In this document: in pieces, positions 34,545 to 44,766 of the stretch
Numbering within the stretch: the first letter of the stretch is position 1
Layout of the letters: the number at the start of each line of letters is the position of its first letter
From: Dietzia sp032248695
Lineage (GTDB): Bacteria > Actinomycetota > Actinomycetes > Mycobacteriales > Mycobacteriaceae
Direction of reading: 5' to 3'
Assembly (NCBI RefSeq): GCF_032248695.1
Contig: NZ_JAVHXC010000005.1
Span: 1 to 64,000, forward strand
Length of the DNA: 64,000 nt
Translations under genes and position numbers: made by a program
The notes under the pieces: generated by a model
Database searches by the model: none
What the model was told of the DNA's origin: nothing
The model's input: only the letters and a program-made list of their open reading frames with translations

Positions 34545-35333
34545 GTGACCGCCCGCGACCGGGGCGTCGGGCCACACGACCGCGCCACGCACCGCCGGGT
34601 CCGACGCGACACCTGGCCCGCCGCGCTGGCCGACTTCGTCGTCCCCCTGGAGTGCGCGGGCTGCGGGCGACCCCGGCACCGCTGGTGCCCCGGATGCGCC
34701 GCGACCCTCGCGGACCCGCCGATCGTCGTGCGCACCCGCGCGGACCTCCGCGTCCCCGCCTGGGCCCTGGCCCGGCACGCCGGCCCGCCCGCCCGCGCCG
34801 TCTCCTCCTACAAGGACCGGGGCAGATCCGACCTGGCGCGCCCACTCGGCGCCGCGCTCGCCACGGCGGTGGACCACCTGCGTGCCGCCGGGGAGATCGC
34901 GGAGGCGGGGGAGCGGCCCACGGTCCTCGTGCCCGCCCCCGCCTCGGCGCGCGCCCGACGCCGACGGGGCTTCGACCACGTCCGCGACATCGTCGACGTC
35001 CTCGCCGCCGAGCTCACCGCATCCCCGCCGGCCGGCCCGGTGGTCGTGGCCCCGCTGCTCGAGGTCCGCGGCCGGGTCCGCGACGCCTCCGGGCTCGGCG
35101 CGCAGGCCCGGACGGACAACCTGTCCGGCCGCATCCGCCGCCGACCCGCGGGGACCACCCTGCGCGCCTCGACCGGCGCCCCGGGCACCGTGGCCGAGCT
35201 CCTGTCCACCCCCGCCACGGTCCTGCTCGTCGACGACGTCGTCACCACCGGCGCCACGGCCGCGGAATGCGTGGCCGTCCTCGGGGCCGGGGGCCTGCGG
35301 GTGTCCGGTGTCCTGGCCGTCACCGCCGCCTGA
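34545..35333 (+). CDS. ComF-family phosphoribosyltransferase-like protein
   Basis: A 262-residue protein with the ComF layout: an N-terminal zinc-type cysteine cluster (ECAGCGRPRHRWCPGC) and a C-terminal phosphoribosyltransferase fold with SSYKDRGRSDLA, VLVPAPASARARRRRGFDH and the PRPP loop ATVLLVDDVVTTGATAAEC. Family members act in DNA uptake in competent bacteria; in mycolata (Rv3242c) the role is open. The GTG at 34545 is four bases after the lpqB stop, so it is likely part of that operon. Confidence 0.88.
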   Translation: MTARDRGVGPHDRATHRRVRRDTWPAALADFVVPLECAGCGRPRHRWCPGCAATLADPPIVVRTRADLRVPAWALARHAGPPARAVSSYKDRGRSDLARPLGAALATAVDHLRAAGEIAEAGERPTVLVPAPASARARRRRGFDHVRDIVDVLAAELTASPPAGPVVVAPLLEVRGRVRDASGLGAQARTDNLSGRIRRRPAGTTLRASTGAPGTVAELLSTPATVLLVDDVVTTGATAAECVAVLGAGGLRVSGVLAVTAA

Positions 35334-35571
35334 ACAGGCACCGACGCATCCGGTGAGCGGCGAGGTTCGTGTACTCGGGTGCGGCGTCCGTTCCACGGGG
35401 TAGGGTGGGCTACGGACGGGTTCACCAGCACGTTCGCCGCCTGTCGGCTCCGGTGGACCGTGTCCGCAGAGTGTCCACTCAGCCATGTGGGTGGTCCCTT
35501 CGGCCGGGAATCCGGGCGGTCACCGGATCGGTCGCAGCGGTCCGCCGCAGGCCCGATGAGGAGGAGCTTCG
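35334..35571 (+). promoter_or_regulatory. Leader and promoter of hpf
   Basis: The 238-base gap holds TAGGGT at 35401-35406, a likely -10, which would give a leader of about 160 bases. The leader ends in gatgaggaggagcttcg, a strong ribosome site. Long leaders are common for ribosome-associated factors, but no specific fold was recognised. Confidence 0.4.
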
Positions 35572-36270
35572 ATGGCGAAGACCCCCGCAGTCCTGCTCGA
35601 CCCCGCCACCTTCGACGGTCCGACGACCGACGATCCCGGCACTCCCGAGGCCCAGGTCACCATCCGCGGCCGGAATGTCGAGGTCCCCGATCACTTCGCG
35701 AACCGCATCAACTCCAAGCTCGCGAAGATCGAGAAGATGTCGCCGGCCATCCAGCGGTTCGACGTGATTCTCCTGCACGAGAACAACCCGCGGTTGTCCA
35801 AGATGAGCCAGCGCATCGAGATCACCCTCAAGGGCAAGCCGGGCGTCGCCCGCGCCGAGGCCGCCGAGGACACCTTCTACGCGGCGCTCGAGTCGGCCGT
35901 GGCCAAGCTCGAGCGGCAGATGCGCAAGGCCCGCACCCGCCGCAAGATCAGCCACTCGGGGCACCGCCGCCCGCAGTCCGTCGCCGAGGCCACCGCCGAG
36001 CTGGCCACCGACGCCGCCCCGGTCGAGGCGCTCGACCAGATCGACGGCGTGGAATACGACGACGGCGTCGACGCCTCGCTCCCCGGACAGATCGTCCGAC
36101 GCAAGGAGCACGACGGCACCCCGATGACGGTCGACGAGGCGCTGGAGAAGATGGAACTGGTGGGTCACGACTTCTACCTCTTCCGCGACGCGGAGACCGG
36201 CCGGGCGACCGTCGTCTACCGCCGCCACGCGTTCGACTACGGGCTCATCACCCTGAGCGACGAGGCCTGA
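35572..36270 (+). CDS. hpf: Ribosome hibernation-promoting factor, long form
   Basis: Binds the 30S decoding region and drives formation of inactive 100S dimers. The 232-residue protein has an N-terminal S30AE domain (QVTIRGRNVEVPDHFANRIN to QRIEITLKGKPGVARAEA), a basic linker (RQMRKARTRRKISHSGHRR), and the C-terminal dimerisation domain (VGHDFYLFRDAETGRATVVY, FDYGLITL). The ATG has a very strong ribosome site. It precedes secA as in mycobacteria (Rv3241c). Confidence 0.94.
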   Translation: MAKTPAVLLDPATFDGPTTDDPGTPEAQVTIRGRNVEVPDHFANRINSKLAKIEKMSPAIQRFDVILLHENNPRLSKMSQRIEITLKGKPGVARAEAAEDTFYAALESAVAKLERQMRKARTRRKISHSGHRRPQSVAEATAELATDAAPVEALDQIDGVEYDDGVDASLPGQIVRRKEHDGTPMTVDEALEKMELVGHDFYLFRDAETGRATVVYRRHAFDYGLITLSDEA

Positions 36271-36292
36271 CGGCCTCCCGCAGCACCCCGCC

Positions 36293-36326
36293 AGGGCGGT
36301 CCGGTCCCACCCGACCGGACCGCCCT
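36293..36326 (+). terminator. Hairpin between hpf and secA
   Basis: agggcggtccggtc (36293-36306) and gaccggaccgccct (36313-36326) are perfect 14-base complements around a 6-base loop, 22 bases after the hpf stop. No U-run. Confidence 0.7.
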
Positions 36327-36353
36327 CGGCGTGTCAGGAGGCCGTGAAGCCCC

Positions 36354-36359
36354 TAGGAT
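36354..36359 (+). promoter_or_regulatory. secA -10 element
   Basis: TAGGAT fits TANNNT closely and lies between the hpf terminator and secA; it predicts a leader of about 70 bases to the GTG at 36436. Confidence 0.5.
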
Positions 36360-36435
36360 GAACCCGGGCCCGCGTGTCACCACGCAGGTCGCAGAACCCA
36401 CGACCACTTCCCCGACCACGAGGACGTTCGAGACT

Positions 36436-39213
<2,778 letters not shown>

Positions 39214-39242
39214 TCCCCGGCCCGGCCGCCGCGCCGGGACGC

Positions 39243-39872
39243 TCAGACCAACCGCAGGGCCGCGCACCCGGCCCCGGTGGGGGTCACCCGGATGCGGGCC
39301 GCGACGGCGAACAGTCGCGGCCCGCGCGCGTAGGTCGCGCAGACCTCGTACTCCCGGGCCTCGTCCTCCCCGCCCGGCCCGGTCTCCGGTGTCGGCGCCC
39401 CCGCGGCGTGGATGTGCAGGCGATGGATCCTGGCGGGGCCCAACTGCTGTCCGGGCACCCCGACGCGGGCGAGGGTACGGAGCATCTCCACGAGGTGCGG
39501 TGGGAACGCCCCGCGGGTGTTCTGCGGCGCGCGCCGGCGGTCCACGACCTCCAGGGCCATGACGATGAGCGCGTGAGCGGCCCGCCGGGCCGGGACGGGG
39601 ACCTCGTCGTCGGGTGCGGGGACGGGTCTGGCCGGCGGCTCGAGGATCGGCTCGCGCCCGCGCACGTCCGCCGGCCCCGGCTCGGTCGACGGGAGCGGGC
39701 GTATCCGCCCGTCCAGCGTCGTCCCCGCGGGCTCCGGGACGGCGGCCCCCACGGCGACCGCGGCGACGCCCGGGGTGGCCGTCACGGCGCTCGTGGTGCC
39801 GACCGCGGTGGCACACGGGGCCACCGGCGGCCGCGGACCCGGGATGGGCGGTGATACGGGTGTCGGTGTCAT
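39243..39872 (-). CDS. Rv3235-family protein
   Basis: A 209-residue protein with a Pro/Ala-rich first half and a conserved C-terminal domain: RRAAHALIVMALEVVDRRRA, LVEMLRTLARVGVPGQQLGPA, RIHRLHIHAAG and YEVCATYARGPRLFAVAARI. This matches the actinobacterial Rv3235 family found near secA; no function is known. The ATG at 39872 has gggaggga upstream. It is convergent with secA, with 29 bases between the stops. Confidence 0.72.
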   Translation of the reverse strand: MTPTPVSPPIPGPRPPVAPCATAVGTTSAVTATPGVAAVAVGAAVPEPAGTTLDGRIRPLPSTEPGPADVRGREPILEPPARPVPAPDDEVPVPARRAAHALIVMALEVVDRRRAPQNTRGAFPPHLVEMLRTLARVGVPGQQLGPARIHRLHIHAAGAPTPETGPGGEDEAREYEVCATYARGPRLFAVAARIRVTPTGAGCAALRLV

Positions 39873-40001
39873 CTGGCTGGGCTCCCTCCCGCGCTCGACC
39901 CGGGTGGTCTCGCGTCCTCCACCCCTTCTGACGCGCCGGATCGACCCGCTGGTTCCCCCTCGCCTACTGCACACCCGAGGGGTGTTGCCTAGGCTGTCCT
40001 C

Positions 40002-40412
40002 ATGCGTGGACTGATAGTCGACTACTTCGGCGTGCTGGACGGCACGGACGAGGACCGTGAGAACTGGCGGTCGATCCTGGCCGGGGCGAGGGCGAACGAC
40101 GTGCGCCTCGCCGTGTTGAGCAACGAACCGGAGGGGCCGGGCGCCGAACGCGTCCGCGAGGACGCCCGGGACTACGGGATCGACCACGTGGTCCTCAGCG
40201 GCGCGATCGGAGTGGAGAAGCCGGAGCCGGAGGCCTTCCTGGAGGCCGCGCGCCGACTCGAGCTCGAGCCGAGGGAGTGCGTGATGGTCGACGACGCGAT
40301 CGAGAACATCCTCGGCGCGGTGCAGACCGGCATGATCGGCGTGTTCTACCAGGTGTTCGATCGGGCGGCGGTGGAGATCCGAGGGCTGCTCGGGTTGGAC
40401 GAGGCGGTCTGA
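40002..40412 (+). CDS. Short HAD-superfamily protein
   Basis: A 136-residue HAD-like protein without a cap domain. Motif I is VDYFGVLDG with nucleophile Asp7, motif II is LAVLSNEPEG, the motif III lysine is in AIGVEKPEPEAFLEAARRL, and motif IV is ECVMVDDAIENILGA with the acidic pair. The usual second aspartate of motif I (position +2) is Phe9, a form seen in dehalogenase-like members rather than phosphatases. The ATG is six bases after TAGGCT (39990-39995), so the mRNA is probably leaderless. It is four bases before the WS/DGAT gene, so cotranscribed. Substrate unknown. Confidence 0.82.
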   Translation: MRGLIVDYFGVLDGTDEDRENWRSILAGARANDVRLAVLSNEPEGPGAERVREDARDYGIDHVVLSGAIGVEKPEPEAFLEAARRLELEPRECVMVDDAIENILGAVQTGMIGVFYQVFDRAAVEIRGLLGLDEAV

Positions 40413-40416
40413 CACC

Positions 40417-41823
40417 GTGGCGACCAGGCTGGCCACCGCGGACGCGGACCTGCTCCTCGGGGACGCCGCACGGTCCCGGAGCAGGCACTCGTGTTCTCTG
40501 GCCCTGGTCGCCCGCGACGAGCCGTGGGACATCGACCGTGTCATGGAGTACGTCGACACCCGGTTGGCGGACGCGCCGCGCTACCGGCAGCGGATCCGGC
40601 ACGTGCCGTTCGGGTTGGCCCGGGCGGTGTGGGTCGACGACCCCGACTTCGACCTGAGTTTCCACGTCCGTCGGTCGGCGCTGCCCGCGCCGGGCGGGAC
40701 GAGGCAGCTCGCGGATCTGGTGGCGAGGCTGGTGGACCGCCCCCTCGAGGCGGACCGTCCGCTGTGGGAGCTCTACCTGATCGAGGGCCTGCCGGACGGT
40801 CGGCTGGCGATCCTCACCAAGACCCACCACGTCCTGCTGGGCGGTCCCAACGCCGTGGATCTGGCGCAGGTGCTGCTGACCGACGAGCGGGCCTCGGCGG
40901 ACGTCGACGAGGTCGCCACGTGGACCCCCGTGCCGTGGCCCGGAGACGGCGTGTTGGTGCTCGACGCGCTCATGACCATCGCGACCGACCCGCTGGAGCT
41001 GGTGCGGCGGTCCGCCCGGGTGGCGCGCGCGCTGGAGCGGGCCACCCGCGGCCTCGCCGGGGCGGCCACCCTGTCCGTGTTGCGTCCGGGCGGTGGGCTG
41101 GCGGAGATGTTCCGCACCACGCGGCCCCGCGGCAGCCGGGTCGGGCTCGCATCGTTCCCCCTGCCGGAGGCGAGACAGATCGCCCGGGCCCACTCGTGCA
41201 CCGTCAACGACGTGGTGCTCGCGGTGCTGTGCGGTGCCCTGCGCTCGTGGATCCTCTCGTGTGGGCACCCGCTGGCGACCTCGGACAGTCTGCGGGCGAT
41301 CGTGCCGATGGCCGTGACCGCCGAGGCCGACGGGCCGGACGGCGCGGACCTGCGCGGTGAGGTGACCTCCGCGGAGATCGCCTCGGCGCTCATCGGCATG
41401 CCGGTGGGGGAGCCCAATCCACGGATGCGGCTGGCGCAGATCGCGCGCGAGACCGCCACGCAGCGCAGTCCCCGCGAGGCGGTCGGTGCGAAGTCCCTGG
41501 CGAGGCTGTCCGGGTTCGCGCCGCCCACCCTGCACGCGTTGGCGTCCCGCGCGGCCATCATGTTGCCCTCGGAGAGCTACGACCTGGTGGTGACCAACGC
41601 GCCCGGCCCCCAGCGGAAGGTGTTCTGGGGGGACGGCGAGCTGGTCGAGGTGTACCCCGTCCCGGCGCTCCTCGAGGGGCAGGCGTTGGCCGTGTCGATG
41701 AGCAGTTACTCCGGCACCGTGTACTGCGGTTTCACCTCCGACCGTCAGGCGGTCCCGGATGTCGAGGAGATCGGTGAGCTCATCTCGTCGGCGCTGGCCG
41801 AGCTCGCCGGCTCCGCGAGTTGA
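40417..41823 (+). CDS. Wax-ester synthase/diacylglycerol acyltransferase homologue with altered active site
   Basis: A 468-residue member of the WS/DGAT family, which makes triacylglycerol or wax ester storage lipid. Family regions are RYRQRIRHVPFGLARAVWVD, PLEADRPLWELYLIEGL, VNDVVLAVLCGALRSWI, the PLW/ND blocks, and the C-terminal DLVVTNAPGPQRKVF. The catalytic HHxxxDG motif reads HHVLLGG (about residues 137-143): both histidines are kept but the aspartate is glycine. The corresponding M. tuberculosis locus (Rv3233c/Rv3234c) is, as I recall, a split family member, so this lineage may be under relaxed selection. It may be inactive or have a changed role. Confidence 0.85.
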   Translation: MATRLATADADLLLGDAARSRSRHSCSLALVARDEPWDIDRVMEYVDTRLADAPRYRQRIRHVPFGLARAVWVDDPDFDLSFHVRRSALPAPGGTRQLADLVARLVDRPLEADRPLWELYLIEGLPDGRLAILTKTHHVLLGGPNAVDLAQVLLTDERASADVDEVATWTPVPWPGDGVLVLDALMTIATDPLELVRRSARVARALERATRGLAGAATLSVLRPGGGLAEMFRTTRPRGSRVGLASFPLPEARQIARAHSCTVNDVVLAVLCGALRSWILSCGHPLATSDSLRAIVPMAVTAEADGPDGADLRGEVTSAEIASALIGMPVGEPNPRMRLAQIARETATQRSPREAVGAKSLARLSGFAPPTLHALASRAAIMLPSESYDLVVTNAPGPQRKVFWGDGELVEVYPVPALLEGQALAVSMSSYSGTVYCGFTSDRQAVPDVEEIGELISSALAELAGSAS

Positions 41824-41920
41824 CCAAGCCCACCGACCCCACCGACCCCACCGGCGCCACCGCCACCACCGACCCGCCGGCGTCCCCGCCTCCCCTCCCC
41901 AGCCCCAGGAAGGTCCACCG

Positions 41921-42442
41921 ATGAGACTGTTCATCCCCGCCACGCTGACGATGCTCGAGACCCTCCTGGAGGAGGGGGAGATGCCCGTACGGAGCGGGAC
42001 CGCGTTCGCGGCGACCCCGGCTCTGATCGAGTCGTACGCGGAGGGCGACACGGAGGAGATCGAGCACGTCGCCTTCCTCGAGGCGGCCCGCGCCTCGCTG
42101 CGCCTGCTGGGCGGGGAGCTCGACTCGGGCACCGCGCACGAGGCGCACCCGTACCGGCGGGTCGTGGTGAGCGTGGACCTGCCGGACGAGCGGGTCACCC
42201 CTCGCCCGGATCTGGACACCGCCGTGGTGCGGCTGACGGGAGGGACGGTGGCGATGGCCGACATCGCGGCCGTACACGTGGACCTGGCGGGCGCGGTGGA
42301 TCTGGTCCGCGACGCGGTGGAGGCGGTCGACCGTGCCGACCTCGGTGACGAGGACGCGGAGCTCACCGTGGGCGACGCGCTGGACGTGGATCTGGCGTGG
42401 TACGACGCCGTGGAACTACCGTTCCTGTTGACCCTGCTCTGA
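41921..42442 (+). CDS. DUF6912-type conserved protein (Rv3231c-like)
   Basis: A 173-residue conserved actinobacterial protein of unknown function. It begins RLFIPATLTMLETLLEEGE, includes EIEHVAFLEAARASLRLL and a hydrophobic RRVVVSVDLPDERVTP, and ends VDLAWYDAVELPFLLTLL. I place it with Rv3231c by pattern and position between the WS/DGAT and reductase genes; the DUF number is from memory. The ATG at 41921 follows ccaggaagg. The gap before it (41824-41920) is a low-complexity ccaccgacc-rich stretch with no recognised signal. Confidence 0.7.
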   Translation: MRLFIPATLTMLETLLEEGEMPVRSGTAFAATPALIESYAEGDTEEIEHVAFLEAARASLRLLGGELDSGTAHEAHPYRRVVVSVDLPDERVTPRPDLDTAVVRLTGGTVAMADIAAVHVDLAGAVDLVRDAVEAVDRADLGDEDAELTVGDALDVDLAWYDAVELPFLLTLL

Positions 42443-42466
42443 CCCCGGGGTGTGCCGCCGGCGGCT

Positions 42467-42486
42467 AACCTACGCTACCGTAGGTT
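42467..42486. promoter_or_regulatory. Perfect palindrome, likely repressor operator
   Basis: AACCTACG-ctac-CGTAGGTT has two perfect 8-base arms around a 4-base centre, 62 bases before the start of the ferredoxin reductase gene. Size and symmetry fit a TetR-family operator. TACCGT (42476-42481), inside it, fits a -10 hexamer. Confidence 0.65.
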
Positions 42487-42548
42487 CATCATCCGGCAGC
42501 GTCGGTCCGATCCCCGGGCCACGGGTGGCCGGGCGCGAGGAGGCACCA

Positions 42549-43667
42549 GTGTCCGAGTCGAAGAACGGACTCAGCCGCATCATGCGTGCGGCGGCCGCGC
42601 GGGTCCCCGAACCGCGGGGGGCACGGCGGTTCCTCAACCGTCTGACGCACCCGCTGCGGATGGACGACTACTCGTCGCTCATCTACCCGCTGTGGTCCGC
42701 GCGGGAGCTGCGGGGCGAGGTCGTGTCCGTGCGCCGCGAGGCGGACGACGCGGTGACGCTCGTCATCAAGCCGGGCTGGGGCGCCACCCCGGAGTACCGG
42801 CCCGGTCAGTACCTGGGTATCGGCGTCCTGCTCAACGGTCGGTGGACGTGGCGGTCGTACTCCCTGACCTCGGCGCCCACGGGCGGGCGCGGCGAGTACT
42901 CGGTGACCGTCAAGGCCATGCCGGAGGGGTTGCTCAGCAACCACATCGTCGGCACCGTGGAGCCCGGCACGATCGTCCGCCTCCAGGCCCCGGCCGGTGA
43001 CTTCCACCTGCCGTCCCCGACGCCGGACAAGTTGATGTTCGTCACCGCCGGCTCGGGCATCACCCCGGTGATGGGCATGCTGCGCTCGATGGACCGGCGC
43101 TCGGCCGACGAACGGTTCCCCGACGTGGTCCACGTCCACTCGGTCCGGGACCGCGAGGACGCGCTGTTCCACGACGAGCTGCTCGCGCTGGAGCGCACGC
43201 AGCCCGGGTATACGCTGCACCTGCGGGTGACCAGCGAGGAGGGGCGGATCAACGCCCAGCAGATGGCGGAGCTGGTGCCGGACTGGGCCGAGCGGCCCAC
43301 GTGGGCGTGTGGGCCGTCGGCGATGCTCGACGAGCTCACCGAGCACTTCGAGGAGACCGGCCGTGACGACCTGCACGTCGAGCGGTTCACCGTGGACCGC
43401 AACGCCGGCGCGTCGGGCGGGACGGTCAAGTACGGTTCCACCGGCAAGACCGTCGAGCTCGACGGCGCCACCACGATCCTGGAGGGCGGCGAGAGCGTCG
43501 GCGTGCAGATGCCGTTCGGCTGCCGGATGGGCATCTGTCAGACCTGTGTGGTGGGCCTGGACGAGGGTCACGTGCGGGACCTGCGCAACGGAACCGATCA
43601 CGGCCCCGGCGAGCGGATCCAGACGTGCGTGTCGGTGGCGTTGGGGGACGTCGAACTCAAGCTCTGA
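42549..43667 (+). CDS. Ferredoxin-type reductase (FAD and 2Fe-2S), desaturase partner-like
   Basis: Electron-transfer flavoprotein like Rv3230c, which feeds electrons to the acyl-CoA desaturase DesA3. The 372-residue protein has an FAD barrel (YRPGQYLGIGVLLNGRWTWR followed by SYSLTS), an NAD(P) domain (LMFVTAGSGITPVMGMLRSM, PTWACGPSAMLDEL), and a C-terminal plant-type 2Fe-2S domain with the cysteines in PFGCRMGICQTC and RIQTCVS. The GTG at 42549 follows gaggaggcacca. The desaturase gene that normally follows it is missing: the next gene is rsgA on the other strand. Confidence 0.9.
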   Translation: MSESKNGLSRIMRAAAARVPEPRGARRFLNRLTHPLRMDDYSSLIYPLWSARELRGEVVSVRREADDAVTLVIKPGWGATPEYRPGQYLGIGVLLNGRWTWRSYSLTSAPTGGRGEYSVTVKAMPEGLLSNHIVGTVEPGTIVRLQAPAGDFHLPSPTPDKLMFVTAGSGITPVMGMLRSMDRRSADERFPDVVHVHSVRDREDALFHDELLALERTQPGYTLHLRVTSEEGRINAQQMAELVPDWAERPTWACGPSAMLDELTEHFEETGRDDLHVERFTVDRNAGASGGTVKYGSTGKTVELDGATTILEGGESVGVQMPFGCRMGICQTCVVGLDEGHVRDLRNGTDHGPGERIQTCVSVALGDVELKL

Positions 43668-43673
43668 CCGCGC

Positions 43674-43703
43674 GCGCCGCGTGTGGGGCCCCGCACGCGG
43701 CGC
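43674..43703. terminator. Two-way hairpin between the reductase gene and rsgA
   Basis: gcgccgcgtgtgggg (43674-43688) pairs with ccccgcacgcggcgc (43689-43703) at 14 of 15 positions with no unpaired centre. It lies between two converging gene ends only 40 bases apart. Confidence 0.7.
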
Positions 43704-43707
43704 GGCC

Positions 43708-44757
43708 TCAGTCCTGGTCGAAGCCCAGCTCCCACGGGTCGTTGGACTGCAGCGCCCCCAGCAGCTCCCGGACGGCCATCGCCCGTCGGTGCACGGCCGG
43801 GTCCTCGATGGTGTCGAACGCGCACTCGGGATCGGCCGGCGGGCCCTGGTGTGTGCAGCCGCGCGGACAGTCCGCGGTGATCTCGTCGAGGTCGGAGAAC
43901 GCGGCCACCACGTCGTCGGGGGAGACGTGGGCCAGCCCGAAACTGCGGATGCCGGGCGTGTCCACCACCCAGCCGCCGGCGGCCAGTTCGAGCGCGACCG
44001 ACTGGGTCGAGGTGTGGCGGCCCTTGCCGACGCCGGAGACCACGCCCGTCGCCCTGTCCGCGTCGGGGACCAGGCGGTTGACCAGGGTCGACTTACCGAC
44101 CCCGGAGTGACCGATCATGGCGGAGATCCGGCCGTCGATCACGGCGTGGAGATCGTCCAGCTCGTCGTCGACCCCCACCCGGAGGACCGGCACGTCGAGG
44201 GCGGCGAACTCGGCGGCGAACACCGACGGGTCGTCGAGGTCGCCCTTGGTGAGGCACAGGACCGGTTCCAGGCCGCCGGTGTAGGCGGCGACCAGGGCGC
44301 GGGCGACGAACCCCGCCCGGGGCGGGGGATCGGCCACGGCGACCACGATGAGCAGCAGCTCGGCGTTGGCCACGACGACCCGCTCGTAGGGGTCGGAGTC
44401 GTCGGCGGTGCGCCGCAGCACGGTGCTGCGCTCCTCCACCCGCACGATGCGGGTGAGGGTGTCGCGCGCGCCCGTCAGGTCCCCGACCACGCCCACGCGG
44501 TCACCCACCACGACCGGGGTGCGGCCCAGTTCGCGCGCGCGCATGGCGACGACGCGCGTCCCGGCGCGGTGGCCGGGCCCGTCGTCGAGCAGTACACATC
44601 CCCAGCGGCCGCGGTCCACGGAGACGACCATCGCGGCGGCGGCGTCGGCGTGGCTGGGGCGGCGTTTGGTCCGCGGCCGTGAGCCCTTGCCGGGCCGGAT
44701 CCGGACGTCGGACTCGTCCCATCCGCGCGCGCCGCCGGTACCGCGTCCGCTCGGCAT
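43708..44757 (-). CDS. rsgA: Ribosome small-subunit GTPase RsgA
   Basis: Circularly permuted GTPase that checks late 30S maturation. The 349-residue protein has an N-terminal OB-fold (RELGRTPVVVGDRVGVVGD), then the G motifs in permuted order: CLTKGDL (G4), GHSGVGKSTLVNRL (G1), and VVDTPGIRSFGL (G3). A zinc knuckle CPRGCTHQGPPADPEC follows. The start at 44757 is nine bases after the aroA stop, so the two are cotranscribed. Matches Rv3228 by position. Confidence 0.94.
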   Translation of the reverse strand: MPSGRGTGGARGWDESDVRIRPGKGSRPRTKRRPSHADAAAAMVVSVDRGRWGCVLLDDGPGHRAGTRVVAMRARELGRTPVVVGDRVGVVGDLTGARDTLTRIVRVEERSTVLRRTADDSDPYERVVVANAELLLIVVAVADPPPRAGFVARALVAAYTGGLEPVLCLTKGDLDDPSVFAAEFAALDVPVLRVGVDDELDDLHAVIDGRISAMIGHSGVGKSTLVNRLVPDADRATGVVSGVGKGRHTSTQSVALELAAGGWVVDTPGIRSFGLAHVSPDDVVAAFSDLDEITADCPRGCTHQGPPADPECAFDTIEDPAVHRRAMAVRELLGALQSNDPWELGFDQD

Positions 44758-44766
44758 GGCGGCCCG

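Noticed and set aside
31628..34735. Very long antisense frame (over 1000 codons) opposite mtrB and lpqB
   Set aside because: High-GC shadow of two certain genes; no recognisable domains and composition is that of the opposite strand's third codon positions.
41824..41920. Small gene or regulatory repeat in the ccaccgacc-rich stretch
   Set aside because: Low-complexity sequence with no start, ribosome site or palindrome of its own.
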